Shown: positions 1-5,954, counted from the first letter of the stretch. The stretch is 5,955 bases of DNA from an uncultured Desulfobacterales bacterium (GCA_945787595.1 CALZJV010000779.1:1-5955); one strand, 5' to 3'. Notes: generated from the sequence alone by a model not told the origin. Made by a program: numbers and translations.

Positions 1-954
1 TACCCAACCCTCCACGTTAACATTGGTGCCTTTTTCACCCGGGTGCCATTTCTCATGGGACCCAACCACTTTTTTCATACCGGGAACATCTGCACCGTAA
101 GGCGCGATGGGATGTACGCCATAGGTACCTTCAGCGGCACCGCCACTCAAGGTAATCAAGGTCTCCTCAAAATTCCGGATGTTGGAAATAAATTTGGTTT
201 TAAGGCCGAGGGCCTTGGCATTTTTAAGTATGACGGCCCCGTTCATTGCGGTGGAAGTGATATAGGCATAATCCGGATCATAGCGGGACATATTGGTCAG
301 CTGAACCGTGGCATCCTTGGTGGGCCAGTTGATGACCTGATCCGGCCCCACATCAACACCGATTTTTTTGGCATAATCTTTACCGACTCCCAGGATATCC
401 CGGCCGTATTTGTTGTCCGGATACAGGTAACAAAACTTTGGTTTGCGGGTGGAATCTTGCCAGGTCATGCGAACCCATTTAAGGGCGATGCGCCCCATCG
501 TCCCGTAGGAAGGCGAGACAAAGAAACTGAAGGGAGTCTTTTCAGGATTTTGGAATTTTGATGTAAACGAGGCCGCAATGGTCGCCACCCCGTCGGCAAC
601 AATTTTCTTTATCAGGGTCATGGTCGTACCGGTCGACTGGATGTAAAGTCCCAACACTTTCTCCGAGTCTACCAGCCGGTTGTACCCGGCCACACCACGG
701 GGAACTTTGTACCCGTCGTCAATCACGATTAACTTCAGCTCCTTGCCGTTGATGCCGCCATTTTCGTTGACCCACCGCATCGCATCCAATTGGCCCTTAA
801 CCTGGTTCTTTCCCCAGTCCGAGGTGGGGCCGGAAAGATCAATCAATACCCCCCACTTAATGACATCGGCCGCAGCGACCTGATTCGACCACGGACCCCC
901 AGAAAATGCCACAGTGATCGCCAGGATGGCGATTAGAATTGTCCATTTTTTCAT
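1..954 (-). CDS. livK: Periplasmic substrate-binding protein of a branched-chain-amino-acid-type ABC transporter (3' end cut by window edge)
   Basis: This protein captures the solute in the periplasm and delivers it to the LivH/LivM permeases. The frame is open for 318 codons from the ATG at 952-954 and runs off the left edge, so only the C-terminus is missing (family members are usually about 370-420 residues). Residues 1-29 form a Sec signal peptide: MKK, a hydrophobic core, then VAAA-D, with likely cleavage after A29. No lipobox cysteine is visible, so a soluble protein is expected. Type I periplasmic-binding features (Peripla_BP_6-like) include VLIDLSGPTSDWG (residues 36-48), the family hallmark WVNENGGINGKELKL (61-75), DNKYGRDILG (180-189) and DPDYAYI (226-232). 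The start is supported by an AAAGGAG ribosome site eight bases upstream. The gene lies 44 bp after the livM stop, as expected for one operon. The ligand cannot be read from sequence; with an acyl-CoA synthetase in the operon, a carboxylic acid is as plausible as an amino acid. The symbol denotes the family only. Confidence 0.93.
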   Translation of the reverse strand, partial: MKKWTILIAILAITVAFSGGPWSNQVAAADVIKWGVLIDLSGPTSDWGKNQVKGQLDAMRWVNENGGINGKELKLIVIDDGYKVPRGVAGYNRLVDSEKVLGLYIQSTGTTMTLIKKIVADGVATIAASFTSKFQNPEKTPFSFFVSPSYGTMGRIALKWVRMTWQDSTRKPKFCYLYPDNKYGRDILGVGKDYAKKIGVDVGPDQVINWPTKDATVQLTNMSRYDPDYAYITSTAMNGAVILKNAKALGLKTKFISNIRNFEETLITLSGGAAEGTYGVHPIAPYGADVPGMKKVVGSHEKWHPGEKGTNVNVEGWV

Positions 955-962
955 GATTCGTT

Positions 963-969
963 CTCCTTT
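963..969 (-). promoter_or_regulatory. Ribosome binding site of the substrate-binding protein
   Basis: Read on the minus strand this is AAAGGAG, followed by eight bases (AACGAATC) and then the ATG. It fixes the start codon at 952-954, directly in front of the signal peptide. Confidence 0.8.
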
Positions 970-998
970 CTTGTTGTATTTACAGAATTGAACATATG

Positions 999-1313
999 TT
1001 AATACGAAAACGGCCACAGCTTCCAGTAAGCCCGGATCGTCCGCCAGCGGGCCGCCAGACCGTCCGGCTCGAAAATGAGAAACAAAATGATGACCAGACC
1101 AAAAACAATCTCCCGGATGGATACAAACCAGGTGATATGATCGGGATAAGCCGTATTCAATGAGGTGGTGACGACTTCAAGCATCCTTTCAAGAATAAAC
1201 CAGAACCCCACCCCGAAAATACCGCCGACGATGTGCCCCAATCCGCCGATAATACACATGGCCAGATAATCGACGGATTGACCGATCGTAAAGGATTCGT
1301 GGGTATAATACAC
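999..1313 (-). pseudogene. livM: LivM permease, C-terminal part separated by a frameshift
   Basis: This open frame carries the last 82 residues of LivM (from GGLGHIVGG to the TAA at 999-1001), preceded by one of the two duplicated copies of the segment THESFTIGQSVDYLAMCII. It includes the last membrane segments, with a hydrophobic stretch around FGLVIILFLIFEPDGLAARW, the usual LivM ending. A GTG at 1311-1313 opens the frame but has no visible ribosome site and lies inside the duplication, so I do not regard it as a natural start. If one 56-bp copy is removed, this piece joins the upstream frame precisely and gives an ordinary 346-residue LivM. As the sequence stands, the fragment is probably not translated as a useful protein. 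Confidence 0.85.
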
Positions 1314-2095
1314 ATGGCCAGATAATCGACGGATTGACCGATCGTAAAGGATTCGTGGGTAATCACCTCAAGATTTTGAGCCATTAACGCACCGGCCACA
1401 CCGGCAAAAAAAGATGCTACCGCAAAAGACATCAGACGGTATTTAAACAGGTTCACTCCGATAACTTCAGCGGCCAGGTAGCGGTCCCGGATCGCGACAA
1501 ATGCACGGCCGGATCGCGAGCGTATGATATTTTTTATCACCACCGTAGCCATCACTACCAGAATGAAGGTGAGATAGTACAGATGAATCCGATCATCGAA
1601 ATGAAATGGACCCAAGCTGCCGGGCTCTACGTACATCCCTTCTACCCCACCGGTTAATTTGTCCCAGCGTCGGATGGTAAATTCAATGATGAACTGGGCC
1701 GCTATGGTGGCCATTGCCAGATACAACCCGCGCAATCTGAGTGAAGGGATACCGAATATCATGCCGATCAAGGCCGACATTGCGCCGGCACAAACCAGGG
1801 AGACACTAAAGGGCACCCCGTGGCTGACAAGAATCGAGCTGGTATAGGCCCCTACTCCCAAAAATGCGGCATGGCCCAGCGAAATCTGTCCGGTAAAACC
1901 GGTCAGCAAATTCAAGCCGTGACAGGCGATGATGGCAATGCCCACCTCGATCATCGTTGAAATCATATACTTAGAAGCAACGAAAGGAAACAGAACACAA
2001 CCCGATAAAAAAGCAATTAACCAGATCCTGACAAACCAGGTTTGGAAGATGCGCTCATCCGTACGATAATTTTCGTGATATAATCCAGCAGGCAT
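1157..2095 (-). CDS. livM: LivM-type ABC transporter permease, frameshifted after residue 264
   Basis: LivM is one of the two inner-membrane permeases that form the import channel together with LivH. Native sequence runs from the ATG at 2093-2095 to residue 264. It includes the family hallmark GLNLLTGFTGQISLGHAAFL (residues 60-79), LRLRGLYLAMATIA (119-132), and the ATPase-contacting loop region around GRAFVAIRDRYLAAEVIGV (196-214). The N-terminus (HENYRTDERIFQTWFVRIW) matches my memory of this subfamily, which supports the start even though no clear Shine-Dalgarno is seen upstream. A perfect 56-bp tandem duplication shifts the frame after I264, so the last 48 residues are out-of-frame sequence ending in SPPH and the terminal membrane segments are lost. 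The true gene should span 999-2095 minus one 56-bp copy, which is 346 residues. It follows livH after a repeat-filled 329-bp gap and precedes the binding-protein gene. It is either a recent knockout or an assembly error. Confidence 0.9.
   Translation of the reverse strand: MPAGLYHENYRTDERIFQTWFVRIWLIAFLSGCVLFPFVASKYMISTMIEVGIAIIACHGLNLLTGFTGQISLGHAAFLGVGAYTSSILVSHGVPFSVSLVCAGAMSALIGMIFGIPSLRLRGLYLAMATIAAQFIIEFTIRRWDKLTGGVEGMYVEPGSLGPFHFDDRIHLYYLTFILVVMATVVIKNIIRSRSGRAFVAIRDRYLAAEVIGVNLFKYRLMSFAVASFFAGVAGALMAQNLEVITHESFTIGQSVDYLAMCIIPTNPLRSVNPSIIWPCVLSADWGTSSAVFSGWGSGLFLKGCLKSSPPH
1249..1360. repeat. Perfect 56-bp tandem duplication inside livM
   Basis: Positions 1249-1304 and 1305-1360 are identical base for base. 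One further base of identity (1305 and 1361, both A) is the only junction homology. Since 56 is not a multiple of three, the second copy throws livM out of frame. Both copies encode the native peptide HESFTIGQSVDYLAMCII when read in the right frame. Removing one copy restores a full-length LivM, so the duplication is secondary to the ancestral gene. Confidence 0.97.
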
Positions 2096-2191
2096 AAATC
2101 AACAGCTCATTCGTTTCTTTTCTCAATTCGCAAGCCTGATGCTCGAATCTCGAACCACTAAACTCGTCAGGCACCTTCCGTAACTTTATAT

Positions 2192-2233
2192 CAGAGGACA
2201 GAAAACAGAGGTCAGATTCCGGAAATCAGATTG
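2192..2233. repeat. Six-copy degenerate heptamer array (CAGANNN)
   Basis: Six consecutive 7-bp units start at 2192, 2199, 2206, 2213, 2220 and 2227. Five begin CAGA and the fifth begins CGGA. Examples are CAGAGGA, CAGAAAA and CAGAGGT. The last three bases of each unit vary while the period stays exactly 7. No coding frame fits. Confidence 0.75.
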
Positions 2234-2294
2234 CATCGATCGTTCATTACCGCAAACCTTTTGATTCTCCTGTCTCTTCCATTGAGCGATGCCT

Positions 2295-2311
2295 TGCGCT
2301 ATGCGCTATGC
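2295..2311. repeat. Two-and-a-half copies of the heptamer TGCGCTA
   Basis: TGCGCTA at 2295-2301 is repeated exactly at 2302-2308 and followed by a partial third unit (TGC). It is short, but it shares the 7-bp period of the arrays on either side. It is not in phase with them. Confidence 0.6.
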
Positions 2312-2332
2312 CCTTTTAGCCCTCAACTCACA

Positions 2333-2423
2333 CAATTCCAACTTCCCCATTCCAAATTCAAAATTCAACATTCTGAATTCAAAATTCCCCTTTCCAACTT
2401 CCGCATTCCGACTTCCGCATTCA
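2333..2423. repeat. Thirteen-copy degenerate heptamer array next to the livH stop
   Basis: Positions 2333-2423 divide without gaps into 13 units of 7 bp. On the plus strand the approximate consensus is NNNTTCN, most often ending TTCC or TTCA (examples AACTTCC, GCATTCC, AAATTCA). On the transcribed minus strand it reads as a purine-rich series of GGAANNN or TGAANNN. Every unit has T-T-C at positions 4-6. The array ends one base before the livH stop codon (2425-2427), so it sits at the immediate 3' side of livH in the mRNA. Confidence 0.9.
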
Positions 2424-2424
2424 A

Positions 2425-3315
2425 TTAGACTCTTTCGATCTCTTCAATGCCAAACAGCCCGTAGGGCTTGATCATTAAAACCAGCACCATCACTATGAAA
2501 GGGAAGACTTCGTTGATAGCGGGAATATATGGGTCTAAGTATCCGGCCGAAAGAAATTCGAGCACGCCGACGATCAGGCCGCCGATGATAGCCCCGAGGA
2601 TGCTGTCGAGCCCGCCGAATATGACAGCCGGCAAAACCTTCAACCCTAAGTGGCTGAGTTCCACCCCGACACCGCCGATATTGCCGATCAGGATGCCGCC
2701 GATGGATGATACTACCGCCGCAATGCACCAGCTCATGGCAAACACCCGTTTGACCGAAATCCCCATGCTCTGGGCCGCCGTTTGGTGATCCGCCACGGCC
2801 CGCATAAAAATACCGGTGCGCGCATACTTGAAAAAAACAGCAAAAAAGGAAAGCAACACGACCGAAATCCCCATGCTCCAGAGATACAGGTAGGTAATCT
2901 TCACCCCCCACAGATCGATGGGTTGGGTGGGAAAAATATTGAACTGGCGGATATCATTGCCCCACAGCATGATGACCAAACCGCGCAAGATATAGGTCAA
3001 TCCCAGGGTCACCATGATGATGGAAATGATGGGTTCCCCGATTAAGGGTCTGAGCACCAGCCGCTCAACAGCAAGCCCCAGAATCACCGAAAAGACCATA
3101 GTGATGAGAAAAGAAGCAAAGAAATTGAGCCCGAAATCCAGCGTCATCGAAAGGCAGATGTAGGCACCCACCATCATAAATTCGCCCTGGGCCAGATTCA
3201 AAATAGAGGTGGATTTGTAAATCAAAACAAACCCGAGTGCCACCAGCGCGTAGATCGAGCCCATGGACAGGCCTGTTATGAGAAACTGCATAAAAAAGAA
3301 AAATTCGTTTTGCAC
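2425..3315 (-). CDS. livH: LivH-type ABC transporter permease
   Basis: LivH is the second inner-membrane permease of the importer. It is 296 residues, a normal family length, and largely hydrophobic with about eight predicted membrane segments. Hallmarks are LSMGSIYALVALGFVLIYKS (residues 16-35) followed by ILNLAQGEFMMVGAY (38-52), the ATPase-facing loop RTGIFMRAVADHQTAAQSMGI (166-186) and GGLDSILGAIIGGLIVGVLE (234-253). The start chosen is GTG at 3313-3315, because AGGAGG lies seven bases upstream. The alternative ATG at residue 9 would give a more typical N-terminus (MQFLITGLSMGS) but has no ribosome site. The AGGAGG sits in one copy of a 32-bp duplication shared with the end of the synthetase gene. 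Without that duplication the synthetase TAG would directly abut this GTG, so the two genes were built for translational coupling. A 19-bp in-frame repeat encodes SMGISV twice (residues 147-152 and 183-188). Confidence 0.95.
   Translation of the reverse strand: MQNEFFFFMQFLITGLSMGSIYALVALGFVLIYKSTSILNLAQGEFMMVGAYICLSMTLDFGLNFFASFLITMVFSVILGLAVERLVLRPLIGEPIISIIMVTLGLTYILRGLVIMLWGNDIRQFNIFPTQPIDLWGVKITYLYLWSMGISVVLLSFFAVFFKYARTGIFMRAVADHQTAAQSMGISVKRVFAMSWCIAAVVSSIGGILIGNIGGVGVELSHLGLKVLPAVIFGGLDSILGAIIGGLIVGVLEFLSAGYLDPYIPAINEVFPFIVMVLVLMIKPYGLFGIEEIERV
2752..2878. repeat. Dispersed 19-bp exact direct repeat inside livH
   Basis: GACCGAAATCCCCATGCTC occurs at 2752-2770 and again at 2860-2878. 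The copies are exactly 108 bp (36 codons) apart, in the same reading frame, and both encode SMGISV. Flanking bases differ on both sides. Confidence 0.85.
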
Positions 3316-3362
3316 CTACAGCCCTCCTGTAAAAATTCGTTTTGCACCTACAGCCCTCCTGT
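3299..3362. repeat. Perfect 32-bp tandem duplication over the synthetase stop / livH start
   Basis: Positions 3299-3330 and 3331-3362 are identical, with AA continuing the match at 3363-3364. On the minus strand each copy holds AGGAGG, the TAG stop and a GTG start, so the junction signals exist twice. The copy at 3331-3362 provides the synthetase stop (3348-3350). The copy at 3299-3330, with the bases after it, provides the functional livH ribosome site and start. Neither gene is broken. The extra GTG at 3345-3347 opens only a 23-codon frame ending at 3276, overlapping livH out of frame. Confidence 0.96.
3323..3328 (-). promoter_or_regulatory. Ribosome binding site of livH (one of two duplicated copies)
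   Basis: AGGAGG on the minus strand, seven bases before the GTG at 3313-3315. It decides the GTG start over the downstream ATG at residue 9. An identical site at 3355-3360 serves the decoy GTG created by the 32-bp duplication. Confidence 0.85.
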
Positions 3363-5354
3363 AAGGCGTGCCCAGAAACCTTTCTTTTTTAAAAGATCCT
3401 CATAGGCCCCCACCGGTTTCATGGCACGCATAATGAGATTGGTACGCAGTGTGGCGGTTTTTCCATCCTGATAACGAATGACCGTCTCAATAGGAAGCTC
3501 GGCCACATCGCTGTAAAGGGTGGCAATCTCTTTGGCATATTTTTGGTTGATAAATTTTCGGCGAATTTTTTTAGTACGGGTCAGTTCCTCATCATCCGGA
3601 TCCAATTCCTTGTAAAGCAAAAGAAATTTTTTAATGCGAGCTTTTTCCGGTAAGGTCGCATTCACCCGGACCACTTCCCGCTCAATTAAATCATAAACTT
3701 CCACCTTACCCGCCAGATCCGAGTAAGTGGTATAGATAATTCGGTTATCTTCAGCCCACTTGCCCACATGTTTGTAGTCGATGCAGATCATGGCCGTGAC
3801 ATTATCCCGATCATGTCCCAGAACGACTGATTCAACAATGTAAGGACAAAATTTAAGCTTGTTTTCAATGAACATCGGTGAAAACTTGGCCCCGCTTTTC
3901 AGATGCATCAGGTCCTTAACCCGATCGATGATCACCAGATGGCCGTCGTCCGTAAAATAGCCGGCATCTCCCGTGTGAAACCATCCATCGATGATAGTGC
4001 TTTGTGTCTCCTCCTGGTTTTTCAGGTATCCCTGAAACAGGCCGGGCCCCCGGGATAAAATCTCTCCGACACCCTCTGCATCAGACTCAAAAATCGAAAT
4101 TTCCGCTGCCGGTACCGGAATTCCTACTGAATCAAAATTGATATCACCGTCGCGGTGAATTGTTGAATAGCCGGCAATCTCCGTCTGTCCATAAATCTGT
4201 TTGAGGTTGACGCCCAGGGCATGAAAAAAACGAAAAACATCGGGTCCTAAAGCGGCCCCGCCTGTCATGGCCGATCGAATCCGGCTGAAACCCAATCGAT
4301 CGCGCAATGCTCTGAACATGGCAGCATACGCAATCCAGTAAAGAAGTTTCCATCCCGGCGAGGGCTTCTTTTTTTCAAATTTAAAGTCCGCCCAGCGGTA
4401 GCCGATGGGCAGGCAAAGATCGTAGATAAGTTTTTTAAAAAAAGAAGCGTCCAAATGCTTGACCATAACCTGACGTGAGATCCCCTCCCATAATCGGGGG
4501 GATGCCACCACCAGGCTGGGTGCAATTTCATATAGGTCCGCCATCGCAGATTCCGGCCCTTCCGGGAAATTAACCGTATACCCTGCATAAAGAGCGGAGA
4601 AGACGCTCATGGTCTGCTCCACTATCCAGGGCAGCGGGATAAACGAAAGAAATTGGTCGTCCGGATGCTTGGGATCCACCTCGTGCAGGGAGGCCACCAT
4701 GCTAAGGATGTTTTCATGGGTCAGCAGGGTCCCTTTGGGATTGCCGGTAGTACCCGATGTGTAGCAGATAATGGCCAGATCGTCTTCCTGAATAGCGCGG
4801 ACATTTTCATCGAAGCGTTGTGGTTCTTTTTGATGCAATTGAAGACCCAGACGGTCAATGTCGATAAAATCGGCCAGAAGGTCCATTTCTTCATAATCCC
4901 ATAGACCTTTGGGATCAGTATAGATGATCTTTTTCAAACGGGGCAGTTGGTCTTTTAGATCCAAGATCTTATCTACCTGCTCCTGATCCTCGGCCACAAT
5001 CATGGCAGCTCCGGAATGATTAATGATGTAAGCAACCTCGCTGAGAATGGAGTCTTGAAAAATACCGAAAGGTATCGCACCGGCTGCCTGGGCCGCCAGC
5101 TCGGAATAAATCCATTCCGGGCGGTTGCCGCAGATAATTCCGATGCTTTCTCCGGGTTTGAGGCCAAGGGAAATAAGTCCCAGAGAAAAATTGCGCACGC
5201 GTTCCAGGTATTGCAGCCAGGTGACGGACTGCCATATACCGAATTCTTTTTCCCGCAGGGCCACCCGGCGATCGCCGAATCGATGAGCATTTCTGACCAG
5301 CAAGCCGGGAAGGCTCTTTGGGGTTTTATTCGCAGCGGGACTTAATTGATTCAT
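3348..5354 (-). CDS. AMP-forming acyl-CoA synthetase (long-chain fatty-acid-CoA ligase type)
   Basis: This enzyme activates a carboxylic acid with ATP and CoA through an acyl-adenylate. It has 668 residues, which fits the long-chain COG1022-like branch. Adenylate-forming motifs are complete: YTSGTTGNPKG (residues 198-208), YGQTE (388-392), GWFHTGD (457-463) and DRVKD (477-481), then SGAKFSPMFIENKL (487-500), where branch relatives read NGKNVSP. A C-terminal stretch LTRTKKIRRKF (591-601) aligns with the lysine-bearing ELTPTLKVKRR region of relatives. A tail of about 55 residues follows, rich in basic and aromatic residues near the end (KKKGFWARL), and could be membrane-associating. No signal peptide is seen, so it should be cytoplasmic. 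The ATG at 5352-5354 has no obvious Shine-Dalgarno but gives the usual N-terminus. It lies between livG and livH, and its stop is coupled to livH, so it probably acts on the imported solute. Chain length or aromatic preference cannot be read here. Confidence 0.93.
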   Translation of the reverse strand: MNQLSPAANKTPKSLPGLLVRNAHRFGDRRVALREKEFGIWQSVTWLQYLERVRNFSLGLISLGLKPGESIGIICGNRPEWIYSELAAQAAGAIPFGIFQDSILSEVAYIINHSGAAMIVAEDQEQVDKILDLKDQLPRLKKIIYTDPKGLWDYEEMDLLADFIDIDRLGLQLHQKEPQRFDENVRAIQEDDLAIICYTSGTTGNPKGTLLTHENILSMVASLHEVDPKHPDDQFLSFIPLPWIVEQTMSVFSALYAGYTVNFPEGPESAMADLYEIAPSLVVASPRLWEGISRQVMVKHLDASFFKKLIYDLCLPIGYRWADFKFEKKKPSPGWKLLYWIAYAAMFRALRDRLGFSRIRSAMTGGAALGPDVFRFFHALGVNLKQIYGQTEIAGYSTIHRDGDINFDSVGIPVPAAEISIFESDAEGVGEILSRGPGLFQGYLKNQEETQSTIIDGWFHTGDAGYFTDDGHLVIIDRVKDLMHLKSGAKFSPMFIENKLKFCPYIVESVVLGHDRDNVTAMICIDYKHVGKWAEDNRIIYTTYSDLAGKVEVYDLIEREVVRVNATLPEKARIKKFLLLYKELDPDDEELTRTKKIRRKFINQKYAKEIATLYSDVAELPIETVIRYQDGKTATLRTNLIMRAMKPVGAYEDLLKKKGFWARLTGGL

Positions 5355-5475
5355 AGTCGTTTGAAATTAACGCCTTATTTACTAAAAAATGAGCACACCG
5401 ATAATTTCACGGATCTAATACCCAAAAGAAGGTAATCCACATTGCGGGCTTTAAATTTCAATTAATTCCGGTGCA

Positions 5476-5561
5476 TTGGAGTACTGGAGTGTTGGAGTAA
5501 TGGCTAAAGGTTTGATATCTTTTTTTCAATACCCCAATACTCCATCACTCCAGTACTCCAA
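5476..5561. repeat. Large inverted repeat built from octamer units, livG-synthetase gap
   Basis: The left arm (5476-5503) and right arm (5534-5561) are reverse complements at 26 of 28 positions, with a 30-base spacer. Each arm is itself a tandem repeat of period 8. The left arm has TGGAGTAC, TGGAGTGT and TGGAGTAA from 5477. The right side has four units ending in CCCA or TCCA from 5529 to 5560. The gap it lies in (5355-5633, 279 bp) holds no credible gene. The hairpin would form in the operon transcript. No U-tract follows on either strand, so it does not look like an intrinsic terminator. It may be a mobile or amplifying intergenic repeat, or an mRNA processing or stability element. Confidence 0.88.
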
Positions 5562-5633
5562 GATCAACACTTTAAAGAACTCCCGGCAACCTTAAAATTA
5601 CCTTTTTATGGGTCATAGTCCCGTAATCTTATG

Positions 5634-5954
5634 CTAAAGTCGTGAATACGCTTTTTCATCTTCACCCAGGTAAGCACGGACCACCTGAGGATTTTCCTGT
5701 ATTTCCCGGGGTGAGCCTTCGGCAATTTTTTGCCCGAACTCCAGTACACACACCCGTTTTGAAATATCCATGACCACACCCATATCATGTTCCACCAGAA
5801 TAATTCCGACACCCCACATTTGATTTACGTTGAGGATAAACCGCGCCATGTCCTCGGTTTCCTCGAGGTTCATGCCCGCCATGGGCTCGTCCAGCAGGAG
5901 TACCTTGGGCTGCATCGCCAGAGCTCTGGCAAGCTCGACGCGTTTTTGAAATCC
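5634..5954 (-). CDS. livG: LivG-type ABC transporter ATPase, C-terminal part (5' end cut by window edge)
   Basis: This is the ATP-hydrolysing subunit that drives the importer from the cytoplasmic face. Only the last 106 residues are visible; the Walker A region lies beyond the right edge. The visible part begins inside the ABC signature region (GFQKRVELARALAM). It continues with Walker B (KVLLLDEP), the D-loop AGMN, the H-switch in VEHDMGVVMDIS, and the typical ending VLEFGQKIAEGSPREIQENPQVVRAYLGE. The AGMNLEET loop and the NPQVVRAYLGE terminus favour LivG over LivF. The TAG stop is at 5634-5636. The next gene of the block, the synthetase, starts 279 bp downstream across a hairpin-bearing gap. 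LivF is not in this window and presumably lies beyond one of its edges. Confidence 0.93.
   Translation of the reverse strand, partial: GFQKRVELARALAMQPKVLLLDEPMAGMNLEETEDMARFILNVNQMWGVGIILVEHDMGVVMDISKRVCVLEFGQKIAEGSPREIQENPQVVRAYLGEDEKAYSRL

Larger units (their letters stand above)
2096..2424. other. Repeat-filled gap between livH and livM
   Basis: These 329 bp contain no credible gene. They hold three short-period tandem arrays (2192-2233, 2295-2311 and 2333-2423), all with a 7-bp period. Near 2132-2171 there is a weak 8-bp inverted repeat (GCCTGATG facing CGTCAGGC, with one G-T pair). The gap separates two permease genes that are usually packed closely, and it should be present in the operon transcript. 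I see no convincing promoter or U-tract terminator. The short plus-strand open frames here translate the tandem repeats and are not genes. Confidence 0.85.

Noticed and set aside
43..561. Plus-strand open frame of 172 codons
   Set aside because: It lies wholly opposite the binding-protein gene, which has a clear signal peptide, family motifs and ribosome site. The plus-strand product has no recognisable domain.
1157..1313. Programmed ribosomal frameshift joining the two livM frames
   Set aside because: No slippery heptamer is visible in the overlap, and a perfect 56-bp duplication fully explains the frame break.
2192..2423. Possible CRISPR or other spaced repeat array
   Set aside because: The units are 7 bp and contiguous, with no 25-40 bp conserved repeats and no unique spacers.
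2231..2471. Two small plus-strand open frames (2231-2428 and 2289-2471) with repetitive peptides
   Set aside because: Their repeating peptides are simply the heptamer array read as codons. They overlap the livH end and show no ribosome sites.
3276..3347. 23-codon open frame from the duplicated GTG as a regulatory leader peptide
   Set aside because: It arises only because of the 32-bp duplication and reads out of frame through livH. It is noted as a decoy start, not as a gene.
5355..5475. Promoter in front of the synthetase
   Set aside because: I looked for -35/-10 pairs on the minus strand and saw only weak partial matches, not enough to call one.
5476..5561. Intrinsic terminator between livG and the synthetase
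   Set aside because: The stem is long and not especially GC-rich, the loop is 30 bases, and no T-run follows on either strand.
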